Part shown: positions 1 through 7,374 of the stretch, piece by piece
Numbering within the stretch: the stretch's first letter is position 1
How the letters are laid out: each line of letters starts with the position of its first letter
Assembly: GCA_001304365.1 (NCBI GenBank)
Contig: LJNA01000040.1
Coordinates: 1-10,262 of the forward strand
From: Syntrophobacter sp. DG_60
GTDB taxonomy: Bacteria; Desulfobacterota; Desulfofervidia; Desulfofervidales; DG-60
DNA length: 10,262 nt
Direction of reading: 5' to 3'
Program-made: the position numbers and the translations under genes
The notes under the pieces: model-generated
What the model saw: the letters and a program-made list of their open reading frames with translations, nothing else
The model's database searches: none
Told to the model about the DNA's origin: nothing

Positions 1-567
<567 letters not shown>

Positions 568-571
<4 letters not shown>

Positions 572-1323
572 TTCTCTTTTTCCCATTTAAAACGTATGCC
601 TAACTCATGATATGAGAGCACATACCCCTCGGGTATGGGTGGTAAAGGGGTAGAGCGGCTAATGGCCTCCATTACTGAGTCGTCAAATAAAGGAATGCCT
701 GATTTCTTTTCAAAGAATTTATCAATAATGTCTCCATTTTTAGCAATCTTAATAACTACTATTGCCTCTGTTGCATCCTTTAAAAGAAAAGTAGGTAAAA
801 TCCAGTTATTTTTTATCTTTTCCCAGATTTCCTGATAATAGATTTGGAACCTTAAACTCAGCCCATCAGATACCTCACCTTGATAAGCCCCAACTGATAC
901 AGCAGATCCCTTTAATTTAGCCCCTACTCTAGCCACGGCCTTCTCTACTCTCTCTTTAGCAAGCCTCCCCTCAATCTGTTTTACCTTGGCCTGTACCAAT
1001 TTATCTACATCTTTATCTATATCTATTTTATTTTTTTTATTTACTTTGCTCTTATTTGCCTTAACCAAGGGAATAGCCTTCTTTTTAGCTTCAGCCTTTT
1101 TCACAGCTACCCTTTCCCCTCCTTTTTTTAAAATCTGGGGTTTTGCTCTTGAAACAGGAAGGCTAACTAATTTTACCTGATAAATGGGGCTAAAACGAAT
1201 ATGTTTTATTTGAGGGCTAATAAAGCTGACTAATGTAAATATTATCAAATGCATAAAAACAGACGCAAAAAAGGATGTTTTAAAAGCAGTTTCTGCATAC
1301 ATTATCTTTAAGCGTTCAGCCAT
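568..1323 (-). CDS. tolA: TolA/TonB-like envelope energy-transducing protein
   Basis: This protein should couple the TolQR proton motor to periplasmic or outer-membrane partners. The 251 residues show the family layout. There is a short cytoplasmic start, then one membrane anchor at about 17-36 carrying Ser21-x3-His25, the Ser/His motif by which TolA and TonB anchors contact their motor. Next comes a Lys/Ala/Val-rich linker (about 60-140) and a C-terminal TolA/TonB-type domain from about 160 (IWEKIKNNW...EAIVVIKIAKNGDI...SVMEAISRS). Position between tolQR and tolB favours TolA over TonB. The linker is much shorter than in E. coli TolA. The stop overlaps the tolB start (ATGA). Upstream Shine-Dalgarno is weak, and the gene is separated from tolR by a repeat element, so it may have lost tight coupling to tolQR. 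Met8 is an alternative start. Confidence 0.87.
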
Positions 1324-1336
1324 CAGTCAGCTTCGA

Positions 1337-1350
1337 GGATGCAGGATGCA
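1337..1350. repeat. Short heptanucleotide tandem repeat (GGATGCA)x2 upstream of tolA
   Basis: Two adjacent perfect copies of GGATGCA end 14 bp upstream of the tolA start codon. Two copies alone could be chance. It is listed because it is a third 7-bp unit at a gene 5' end in this window, after those in tolB and the 16-haem cytochrome gene. Confidence 0.6.
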
Positions 1351-1351
1351 C

Positions 1352-1477
1352 GTAACCGTTCATCATTTTTTCTATTTACCGCAGAGAACGCAGAGATCAC
1401 AGAGCACAAAAGTAAAAGCATTTTTAAAATTCTTATTTTTCTCTGCGTTTTCTGCGCACTCTGCAGTGAACGATTAC
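1352..1477. repeat. Palindromic MITE-like or REP-like element between tolR and tolA
   Basis: The outer ends form an inverted repeat matching 10 of 11 bases: GTAACCGTTCA at 1352-1362 and its near complement at 1467-1477. Inside, two arms of about 30 bp (1377-1407 and 1441-1470) are imperfect complements around an AT-rich centre of about 32 bp. Each arm is itself a run of a roughly 9-bp unit of the type GCAGAGAAC. The element could fold into a long hairpin in the tol transcript. Its right end includes the tolR stop codon. From memory, similar CTCTGCGTTCTCTGCGG palindromes are scattered between genes in several environmental bacteria; I could not check this. I see no target-site duplication and no transposase gene. 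Confidence 0.7.
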
Positions 1478-1884
1478 TTTTTCTTTAACGGTTTAGTAAC
1501 CAGCCCAAGATTTTTTATACCAGATAACCTTATCTCATCTATTACTTTTATAACATAACCATAGGCTACCTTTTTATCTGCTTGAAGGAGTACATTTCTC
1601 TTGGGATGGGCAGCAATAATGGGCTTTAATTTCTTAGACAGTCCTTTTATAGGCACTTGGTAACGGTCAAGGAAGATCTGGCTTTTATTATTTATAGTGA
1701 TAATTAATGGTTCTACCTCAATGGGCGCAGGCTTAGAAGTAGTTTCGGGTAAGTCAACCCTTGGACCATAACTAAACATAGGTGCAGTAATCATAAAGAT
1801 GATTAGTAAAACCAACATCACATCTACCAAAGGGGTTACATTGATATCTGCCATAAACCCATATTGTCCATTAAAATACCTCAT
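1474..1884 (-). CDS. tolR: TolR, proton-channel subunit of the Tol motor (ExbD/TolR family)
   Basis: TolR is a single-pass inner-membrane protein that forms the proton channel of the Tol motor with TolQ and passes energy to TolA. The 136-residue length is normal. After a short cytoplasmic start, residues 12-33 read ADINVTPLVDVMLVLLIIFMI, the family hallmark, with the proton-carrying Asp at residue 21. Residues 45-136 are the periplasmic ExbD/TolR domain (VDLPET..., then LLQADKKVAYGYVIKVIDEIR). The start overlaps the tolQ stop as ATGA, with AAGGA immediately before it. The Lys-rich C-terminal end is followed at once by a palindromic repeat that appears to provide the stop codon, so the ancestral C-terminus may have been slightly different. 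Confidence 0.95.
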   Translation of the reverse strand: MRYFNGQYGFMADINVTPLVDVMLVLLIIFMITAPMFSYGPRVDLPETTSKPAPIEVEPLIITINNKSQIFLDRYQVPIKGLSKKLKPIIAAHPKRNVLLQADKKVAYGYVIKVIDEIRLSGIKNLGLVTKPLKKK

Positions 1885-2573
1885 TCCTTTTTACCCCCAA
1901 AAAGGTAACGCCATCTAATCCTATTGGCCAGATCAGTAATAAAGGCCTCCATATGTACTTCTTGTTCCCTAAGACGATGATTAAAATAGTTGTATCCAAT
2001 AACTGCAGGAATAGCTGCTGCCAAACCAAAGGCCGTAGCAATTAACGCCTCAGAGATACCGGGTGCCACTTGGGCCAAAGATGCCTCCCCGGTTATACCG
2101 ATATCATGAAAGGCACGCATAATACCCCATACTGTGCCAAACAATCCAACAAAAGGGGCTGTATTTCCTACAGTGGCCAAGATGCTCATTCCTTGACCCA
2201 AACGGAGCCTCTCAGTATAGGCAGACTTATGCATGCTCTCTGTGACATCCTCTATAGAAAACACATTTTTATCTGAAAAATCTGCATCTCTCCATTTGGT
2301 TAGGGCTAGATAACCTTCTTGAAAGATGCGACTTACTGGTGCCCTAGTGTAGTTTTTGGCTTGAGTGAAAACAAAATTCAAATCATCACTATGCCAAAAT
2401 TTCTCTAAAAAGCCCTTTGTCTGGCGTTCTGCCCTCTTAAATAAAAACCACTTCGCTAACATCACTGCCCAACTGAGAATAGACATAAATAGTAGCACTA
2501 TTAAAACAAACTTGGCCATAGGCCCAGCATGGAGCACCATTTCATAAAACATACTTTTTTGAAAAGAAATCAT
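1881..2573 (-). CDS. tolQ: TolQ, membrane subunit of the Tol proton motor (MotA/TolQ/ExbB family)
   Basis: TolQ is the multi-pass scaffold of the inner-membrane TolQR motor that drives outer-membrane constriction at division. The 230 residues match the usual length. Membrane segments are visible at about 21-42, 128-152 and 172-195. The two conserved family stretches are clear: ATVGNTAPFVGLFGTVWGIM (133-152) and ISEALIATAFGLAAAIPAVI (173-192), which line the proton path with TolR. It overlaps tolR by 4 bp and follows resC after a 39-bp gap. The start is uncertain: no good Shine-Dalgarno precedes the ATG at 2571-2573, and Met8 or Met12 would keep all functional parts. A possible promoter lies in the gap. 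Location and partners leave little doubt that this is TolQ rather than ExbB. Confidence 0.94.
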   Translation of the reverse strand: MISFQKSMFYEMVLHAGPMAKFVLIVLLFMSILSWAVMLAKWFLFKRAERQTKGFLEKFWHSDDLNFVFTQAKNYTRAPVSRIFQEGYLALTKWRDADFSDKNVFSIEDVTESMHKSAYTERLRLGQGMSILATVGNTAPFVGLFGTVWGIMRAFHDIGITGEASLAQVAPGISEALIATAFGLAAAIPAVIGYNYFNHRLREQEVHMEAFITDLANRIRWRYLFGGKKE

Positions 2574-2576
2574 GAG

Positions 2577-2607
2577 ATTATATTATAAAAACCTAAGAAA
2601 AAGTCAA
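2577..2607 (-). promoter_or_regulatory. Possible sigma70-type promoter in the resC-tolQ gap
   Basis: On the minus strand a TTGACT box (2602-2607) is followed by two overlapping TATAAT boxes (2582-2587 and 2577-2582). The spacers are 14 and 19 bp, neither ideal. Transcription would begin almost at the annotated tolQ ATG, implying a leaderless message or a start at Met8 or Met12. In AT-rich DNA such matches arise by chance, so this is a weak call. Confidence 0.3.
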
Positions 2608-2612
2608 TTAAA

Positions 2613-3446
2613 CTAACTTGGCTTAGCATAACTGTGAAGGCCCGAGAGTAAAAAACTTACACCAAAGTATGTAAATAGCACGGATAGAAAGCCAATAATG
2701 GAGATAGTAGCCATTTTGGCCTCACGCCAGCCCCTTACCAAACGACAATGAATAAAAACTGCATAAACAAACCAGGTAATAAGTGACCAAGTCTCTTTTG
2801 GGTCCCAACTCCAATAGCTCCCCCAGGCCTTATCTGCCCAAACTGCGCCTGTAATAATGCCAATACTGAGGAAGGTGAAGCCAAAGGTCACCATTTGATA
2901 ACTCAAATAATCTAATTGGGCCAATGAAGGAAAGGCATCCCAAATACTTCCCCCACGCCTTTTCAACAAATAAACTACACTTAATCCACATGCTACAGCA
3001 AAGGCCCCATAGGCCAAAAAACAAGCGATCACATGGATGATAAGCCAGTTACTTTTTAGGGCAGGAATGAGTGGTTCAAGTCTACTGTTTACATCTGGTG
3101 AAAAAGAGGCATAAGCCATGCTTAAAAAGGAAAATGGCAAGGTAAATGCCCCAAATAGGGGATTTTTGTATTTTTTCTCTATTACTAGGTAAATTATAGT
3201 AATACACCAGGCAAAAAAGATAAGAGATTCATAGAGATTAGAAAGCGGGACGTGACCTATACCTAAATTGTGTGATTCTATCCATCTTAAAACTATGCCA
3301 AAGCTGTGTATCAGTATGGTGAATAAGGTAAAACCAGTAGCAATCTTGGCTAAGTTCTTATAGCGAAAGAGTAAAACTCCTAAATAGAGTAAAAAACAGA
3401 TTAGATAAAGAAATGTAACATAGCTAAGGACCTTTATGTTCCACAT
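2613..3446 (-). CDS. resC: ResC/CcsA-type haem handling protein of cytochrome c System II (CcsB in some databases)
   Basis: With ResB this protein forms the System II synthetase, which exports haem and joins it to CxxCH cysteines on the periplasmic side. The 277 residues are largely hydrophobic with about eight membrane segments. The haem-handling WWD signature is at 208-220 (WGSYWSWDPKETW). Candidate haem-ligand histidines sit where the family has them: His47, His65 in GHVPLSNLYESL, His138, His233 and His271. The start is well supported: GAGGTG lies 4 bases before the ATG at 3444-3446, inside the end of resB, giving a 23-bp overlap and coupling. It is followed by tolQ with no terminator seen. 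The nearest obvious clients are the 42 haem sites encoded just upstream. Naming differs between sources, so I use resC to avoid the CcsA/CcsB confusion. Confidence 0.95.
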   Translation of the reverse strand: MWNIKVLSYVTFLYLICFLLYLGVLLFRYKNLAKIATGFTLFTILIHSFGIVLRWIESHNLGIGHVPLSNLYESLIFFAWCITIIYLVIEKKYKNPLFGAFTLPFSFLSMAYASFSPDVNSRLEPLIPALKSNWLIIHVIACFLAYGAFAVACGLSVVYLLKRRGGSIWDAFPSLAQLDYLSYQMVTFGFTFLSIGIITGAVWADKAWGSYWSWDPKETWSLITWFVYAVFIHCRLVRGWREAKMATISIIGFLSVLFTYFGVSFLLSGLHSYAKPS

Positions 3447-4791
3447 CTATCACCTCTTTTAGTCTTTTTATAAATGTTTCAAAGAAATAGGAAAAGGCAA
3501 GGCGACGTTTGTGAGCTATACCACCTATTATTACGCGACAGCCTTTATCCTTAGGCTCGGCTCTTATCCATAACCTTTGTGGCACTACAAAAAAGCTTAT
3601 AACTAAACCCAAAATTAGGATTATACACCCTATCCATATTATCCATATTCCAGGATTTTTTCTTACTTGTAGGCCTGTATAGCGTGTATAATCCTCTACC
3701 ACAAATATATATTTACCCTGACGATGAAGGGCATCAAATCGAGGGACTCTCTCTAATACCCAAAATTGCTCTGCATTTTTAGACCTTTCTAGCCTTATTT
3801 GGAATGCTGGCCCAACACCCATCAAGTTAGGCTCAATCCTCACTACCTTAAATGTGCCTTGATTATCAGGTAAGGAAACAGGCTGATTAAAAGTAGCTTT
3901 AACAGTGGATATTTTTTTATCTTCACGCGAGATTATCTTAAAAACCACATTGGGCTGGGGTGCTATACCATAGCTTGCTTGATAGAAACGCATACCCTTA
4001 TAATCTAAAGGGCCATTAACTTCTATTGTTTTGGGGATTCTCTGGTCCCCATCTATAACAGTAACTTTAGAGATGTACGCCTTGGGCATACCTGACTCAT
4101 AAATCTCTAAGATGAACTTATTACATTTAAGGGCAAAGGGTAATCTTACTGTCTTATGAGATTTGGAGCGAAGAAAAATTTGGTTGCTTACCTCACCTTC
4201 TGGGATTATCATCAAACCAGAAAAGCCCAATTTAGAATTAATTATCCCTCCAATTAAAATAATTAAAATACTAACATGGATAATATAAGGGCCTAGATAA
4301 CTCAAATACCCTTTACGGGCTCCTAAGATGTAGTAAGTAGGGGCCTCCTCTACTTCAACTTGCCTAAAGTCCTTCTTGACAGCCTGAAGTAATTTGTCCC
4401 CTATGGTATTAAAAGGGATGGTGCAGGTTAAACGCTTATGAAATGAGAGATGCTGTAAAAACTTATTATCTACAGCTTTTTTAGAAACACGCAGCAGTCT
4501 CCATGTCTTTGGGAAGCGTTTTAAAGAACAGGTAGCCAAATTGAGCACCAGCAATCCCAAAAGCCAACGAAACCAAATAGTATGGTAAACATCATAAAGA
4601 GATAATGCATCTATTAGGCCTGCACCAAATTTGCCAAAATATTTGAGACAAAGTTCCGGTTCCGGGATAATTGTGCCAATAATGCAGGCAATAGCCAAAA
4701 TGATTAACAAAAATATGGCAAGTTTTGCTGAGGAAAAAAGGTTATTCAAAGAGACCAAAAGGTCGACAATTTGCTGCCAGATTCTTTGCAT
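3424..4791 (-). CDS. resB: ResB (Ccs1-type) cytochrome c biogenesis protein of System II
   Basis: ResB is the apocytochrome-binding half of the System II haem-attachment complex and works with ResC. The 455 residues show membrane segments at about 22-44, 72-90, 165-185 and 382-403, with a large periplasmic region between the third and fourth. Family landmarks are SAKLAIFLLI...GTIIPE near the start, DVYHTIWFRWLLGLLVLNL (67-85), GPYIIHVSILIILIGG with His172, and TGLQVRKNPGIWIIWIG (372-388). It begins 1 bp after the tatA stop without a clear Shine-Dalgarno of its own, so translation probably depends on tatA. It overlaps resC by 23 bp. Separate resB and resC genes, rather than the fused CcsBA found in some lineages, are seen here. 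The full-length frame and all landmarks argue for a working gene. Confidence 0.94.
   Translation of the reverse strand: MQRIWQQIVDLLVSLNNLFSSAKLAIFLLIILAIACIIGTIIPEPELCLKYFGKFGAGLIDALSLYDVYHTIWFRWLLGLLVLNLATCSLKRFPKTWRLLRVSKKAVDNKFLQHLSFHKRLTCTIPFNTIGDKLLQAVKKDFRQVEVEEAPTYYILGARKGYLSYLGPYIIHVSILIILIGGIINSKLGFSGLMIIPEGEVSNQIFLRSKSHKTVRLPFALKCNKFILEIYESGMPKAYISKVTVIDGDQRIPKTIEVNGPLDYKGMRFYQASYGIAPQPNVVFKIISREDKKISTVKATFNQPVSLPDNQGTFKVVRIEPNLMGVGPAFQIRLERSKNAEQFWVLERVPRFDALHRQGKYIFVVEDYTRYTGLQVRKNPGIWIIWIGCIILILGLVISFFVVPQRLWIRAEPKDKGCRVIIGGIAHKRRLAFSYFFETFIKRLKEVIDVEHKGP
3451..3456 (-). promoter_or_regulatory. Ribosome binding site of resC, inside resB
   Basis: GAGGTG on the minus strand, 4 bases from the resC ATG. 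It fixes the resC start despite the overlap with the last codons of resB. Confidence 0.75.
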
Positions 4792-4792
4792 A

Positions 4793-4993
4793 CTAAGATT
4801 TTTTCTGATTTTTCTCTTCTAATTCCTTCTCTGAGGTAATGTCTATAGTCTTATCTTCTGACTTGAAGGCCTTCCTGAAATTACGAATCCCTTGACCTAT
4901 ACCGCTTCCAATCTCTGGTAGGCGACTAGCACCAAAAATGATAAGCACAATAAGTAAAATTATAAGTAGTTCTGGTAATCCAATACCAAACAT
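4793..4993 (-). CDS. tatA: TatA, pore-forming subunit of the twin-arginine translocase
   Basis: TatA oligomers form the passage through which the Tat system exports folded, often cofactor-bearing proteins. The 66 residues carry all the parts: a short periplasmic start, a membrane helix at about 6-20, the Phe-Gly hinge and SRLPEIG at 20-29, an amphipathic helix to about 43 ([14 protein letters not shown]) and a charged tail. A strong Shine-Dalgarno, GGAGG at 4999-5003, precedes the ATG, and a promoter candidate lies further upstream, so this looks like the first gene of a tatA-resB-resC unit. Neither tatB nor tatC is in the window. TatA and TatE cannot be separated by sequence at this length. 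C-type cytochromes use Sec rather than Tat, so the link to resBC is probably shared respiratory regulation rather than shared substrates. Confidence 0.93.
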   Translation of the reverse strand: MFGIGLPELLIILLIVLIIFGASRLPEIGSGIGQGIRNFRKAFKSEDKTIDITSEKELEEKNQKKS

Positions 4994-4998
4994 ATAAT

Positions 4999-5003
4999 CC
5001 TCC
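4999..5003 (-). promoter_or_regulatory. Strong ribosome binding site of tatA
   Basis: GGAGG within GGGAGGA on the minus strand, 5 bases before the tatA ATG. It is the best Shine-Dalgarno match in the window and settles the tatA start. Confidence 0.8.
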
Positions 5004-5026
5004 CTACTTTTTTTATAATTATTCCT

Positions 5027-5055
5027 AAACTAACATCCCTCAAATATAGTGTCAA
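5027..5055 (-). promoter_or_regulatory. Promoter candidate for tatA-resB-resC
   Basis: The minus strand has a perfect -35 box TTGACA (5050-5055), a 17-bp spacer and TAGTTT (5027-5032) as -10 box, with an extended TG one base before it. Transcription would start near 5020, giving a leader of about 27 bases that holds the GGAGG ribosome site. The rest of this 174-bp gap (to 5167) has no ORF I would support. It contains GACAAAC at 5093-5099 and 5101-5107, and AACAGAG at 5105-5111 and 5126-5132, 21 bp apart, which could be regulator sites. Confidence 0.5.
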
Positions 5056-5167
5056 TAGTTTGAACATTTGAGCAATAATAAAGATTATAAAAGACAAACT
5101 GACAAACAGAGAACTTCCTGTGTTGAACAGAGTTTCAAAGTTGAGTTAGAGTGCTCTAGTTATTTAC

Positions 5168-6091
5168 CTAAAGGCCTTCGGCCTTCCTGTAAAGGGGAGC
5201 AAAAATCTGGATGCGATTTATATGCTTTTCAATGATAAAGATGCGGTTTGAGGAGTCAATAAAGATATGGGCAGGAAAATAAAGAGTCCCTTTTTTCCAG
5301 CCAAGCTTTCCAAACTCCCATTGAAGTGTGCCTTGTGAATCAAATACCAAAACCTTATGTCTGTGTTGATCCACCACGTAAATGTTTCCATGCGGGTCAA
5401 GAGCTATACTTGTGGGAAATTGAAAATCACCACGCTCTTTTCCCCTCTTTCCAAACTTATTAATCAAATTACCTTCTCGATCAAACACATATACCTTCCC
5501 AGCCAGTGTTTCTAATGCATATATTCTTCCTTTTTTATCAATGGCTACATCAGAAAAGTTAGTAAATGCCTTATCAGAAATAGACACCTGGGATATTAAC
5601 TGAAGCCTTGGATTAAAGACCATTATCTTTTTATGCCTTCGTTCAATGACATAAAGGTTATCATTAATATCCATGGCCAAATAAATAGGAGTTCCTTCTA
5701 CCGCCAAGACATCTTTAGAGTTTACTCCTCTGTCATAAATAATAACCCCATTTTTTCCCCGCTCTGTCACATATAGCTTCCCATGACTATCCTGGACTGC
5801 ACTTATGGGATGAAATATTTCCCCATCTGCATTGAACTCTTCCAGGAGTTTAAATTCATCGCCCCGTGCATCAAAAAATAGTAATCTACTGTTCCCTGTA
5901 TCTGAAATAATTAGTTGTTGTTTATGCTCACTAAGGAAAAGACTTAAAGGCTGGTTAACCCCACCTGCCTCTTTTGTATCAAGGGTCATAAGAAGCTCTA
6001 CCGGTGCCTTTTTTTGAGCCAGTATTAAGGGACTACCAAAGAGCCCCCATAAAATCCCTACCAAAATGACTAACAATTTTTTCCTTGCCAT
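5168..6091 (-). CDS. Exported NHL-repeat beta-propeller protein
   Basis: The 307 residues start with a Sec signal peptide (MARKK, hydrophobic core, probable cut near ILA-Q at 25-26). The rest is about six NHL-type blades, each with a pattern such as SIALDPHGNIYVVDQHRHKV followed by VFD..G; the clearest run lies at about 170-300. NHL propellers are binding scaffolds, and here the protein would act in the periplasm or outside the cell. It has no CxxCH motif and no catalytic site that I recognise. It begins 2 bp after the 16-haem cytochrome stop, with AAGGGG about 7 bases before the ATG, so it is surely in that operon. Propellers of this type often sit beside large multiheme cytochromes; a role in holding or assembling the conduit is inference. 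An AAGGCC/GGCCTT hairpin spans its last codons without a following T-tract. Confidence 0.85.
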   Translation of the reverse strand: MARKKLLVILVGILWGLFGSPLILAQKKAPVELLMTLDTKEAGGVNQPLSLFLSEHKQQLIISDTGNSRLLFFDARGDEFKLLEEFNADGEIFHPISAVQDSHGKLYVTERGKNGVIIYDRGVNSKDVLAVEGTPIYLAMDINDNLYVIERRHKKIMVFNPRLQLISQVSISDKAFTNFSDVAIDKKGRIYALETLAGKVYVFDREGNLINKFGKRGKERGDFQFPTSIALDPHGNIYVVDQHRHKVLVFDSQGTLQWEFGKLGWKKGTLYFPAHIFIDSSNRIFIIEKHINRIQIFAPLYRKAEGL

Positions 6092-6093
6092 CC

Positions 6094-7374
6094 TTAGTAC
6101 CCCTTATGGCATTGGATACATAACGCCCGATCTCTGTTATAATAGAGCATGAATTTATCTTTAGCAGCATGCATACTGTGGCATGTGCTGCAATTTAGGG
6201 GGTGCCCTGTACGGGGATCAATAGCCTTCTCTCCAAGAGGGTGAGTAATAGTATGTTGTGCTTTATGGCAAGTATCACACCCTATACTCTCCTGTGGTTT
6301 AAGGTATAGAGGGTGATCATAATGAGGTGGCCTATGACACTTAAGACATTTTCTTTCCTTAACAGGGACGCATCTAATGCGTTTTAATTTTTTCTCCATA
6401 AAAATTTGCTTTCTATCTGTATCTTGATGGCAGCTAAGACAAAGCTCTTCATCCGCTTTGCTTATTAAACCCTTTCTGTTTGAAGAATGGGGGTTATGAC
6501 ATAGTGTGCAAGCATTTTCCTCATTTATCATATGAGTATTGATATTACTAAGTAATTTTTTCTCCTCTTTGTGGCAACCAAAACAAAGCTCTTTACCAGC
6601 TAACTTAGTAGTAACCTCCCTATCAGCCAAAATGGGATTATGACACTCCCCGCACTTCCTCTGCAAAAAGGCTGAATGACCATAGGCATTAAATATCCCT
6701 TTACTATCAGAACTGTGGCCACTGTGGCAATTGGTGCAATCCGACCCCTTTAAGGTAAAAGATAAAGATATGCCATTTACCTGACACCTTATACCATGGC
6801 AGCTTTGGCATAATTGGCTAGGACTCTTCACTAACTGATTCCTTACGTTTGATGCATGGGCATGGTGGCAAGATAAACACCTTTTCTCCCTAAAAGGAGG
6901 TATGAGATAAGGCCTTTCAAGGTGCCCTTTTACTGCCTTATGGCAATCCAGGCACAAGAAATTCTCTGACTTTGTCAATATATATCTATAATTTGAACTA
7001 TGGGGGTTATGACAATCGGTACACTCACCTCTTTTAAAGGCAGAGTGAACGCTTTTGTTTTTAAAGTCTTCTTTAACCTCTTTATGGCAACCTAGACATA
7101 GAATATTAATCTCATCCTTTATAAGGGCAGCATGATTTGAAGTATGGGGGTTATGACAGGTAGTACATTGTCCCTCCTTTACAGGTACATGAACATGATC
7201 TTTGGAAAATTCTTTTTTCAGTCCCTCATGACACCCATAACAAAGATCAGGCATCCCTACCTTGAGCTTGGTCTGGGCATATGTCTTCCCCCCTAGTACT
7301 GAAACAAAAAGGATCAGGAATATTACAATCTTCCTGAATCCTGAATCCTGAATCCTGAATCTTGAGCTATTCAT
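6094..7374 (-). CDS. Secreted 16-haem c-type cytochrome, doubled-CxxCH family
   Basis: From the ATG at 7372-7374 the protein has 426 residues and 16 CxxCH motifs (Cys 45, 70, 93, 118, 141, 166, 189, 213, 241, 264, 289, 312, 343, 366, 395, 419). Many second-of-pair motifs are followed by xPH, as in the doubled-CxxCH family. Residues 1-34 form a signal peptide: basic RFRIQDSGFRK, core IVIFLILFVSVLGG, cut near TYA. I prefer this start because the upstream ATG at 7408-7410 would put 12 further residues before the signal peptide; that longer form (438 residues) remains possible. The start overlaps the previous stop by 8 bp, as ATGAATAG. It should be a periplasmic or extracellular electron carrier matured by ResBC. 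Oddities are a 7-bp tandem repeat in the signal-peptide codons, two non-haem cysteines (197 and 335), and looser haem spacing towards the C-terminus. Confidence 0.92.
   Translation of the reverse strand: MNSSRFRIQDSGFRKIVIFLILFVSVLGGKTYAQTKLKVGMPDLCYGCHEGLKKEFSKDHVHVPVKEGQCTTCHNPHTSNHAALIKDEINILCLGCHKEVKEDFKNKSVHSAFKRGECTDCHNPHSSNYRYILTKSENFLCLDCHKAVKGHLERPYLIPPFREKRCLSCHHAHASNVRNQLVKSPSQLCQSCHGIRCQVNGISLSFTLKGSDCTNCHSGHSSDSKGIFNAYGHSAFLQRKCGECHNPILADREVTTKLAGKELCFGCHKEEKKLLSNINTHMINEENACTLCHNPHSSNRKGLISKADEELCLSCHQDTDRKQIFMEKKLKRIRCVPVKERKCLKCHRPPHYDHPLYLKPQESIGCDTCHKAQHTITHPLGEKAIDPRTGHPLNCSTCHSMHAAKDKFMLYYNRDRALCIQCHKGY
7332..7366. repeat. Heptanucleotide tandem repeat (TCCTGAA)x4 plus one degenerate copy, in the cytochrome signal-peptide codons
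   Basis: Four perfect plus-strand copies of TCCTGAA (7332-7359) are followed by a degenerate fifth, TCTTGAG (7360-7366). On the coding strand it begins 6 bases after the ATG triplet and encodes the stretch SSRFRIQDSGFR before the hydrophobic core. Change by one unit would shift the frame and remove the signal peptide and all 16 haem sites. Confidence 0.93.

Noticed and set aside
635..1180. Plus-strand ORFs antisense to tolA
   Set aside because: They are shadows of a strongly supported gene, with no ribosome sites and no recognisable protein features.
1346..1558. Plus-strand ORF of 70 codons across the tolR-tolA gap
   Set aside because: It is a translation of the palindromic element and the antisense of the tolR end. 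Its low-complexity repeats (Ser/Phe/Ala, Gln-Arg-Thr) reflect the 9-bp units, and it has no ribosome site.
5145..5158. TAGAG..CTCTA inverted repeat in the gap upstream of tatA as an operator
   Set aside because: Five-base arms in AT-rich DNA are expected by chance, and it lies about 90 bp upstream of the -35 box.
5171..5185. AAGGCC/GGCCTT hairpin at the end of the NHL gene as a terminator
   Set aside because: The stem is only 6 bp, lies within the last codons and is not followed by a T-tract on the minus strand.
7367..7374. Frameshift or assembly error splitting a single cytochrome gene
   Set aside because: The second ORF has its own well-formed signal peptide and an ATGAATAG overlap typical of coupled genes, so two real genes are more likely today. 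A past split is treated as a finding.
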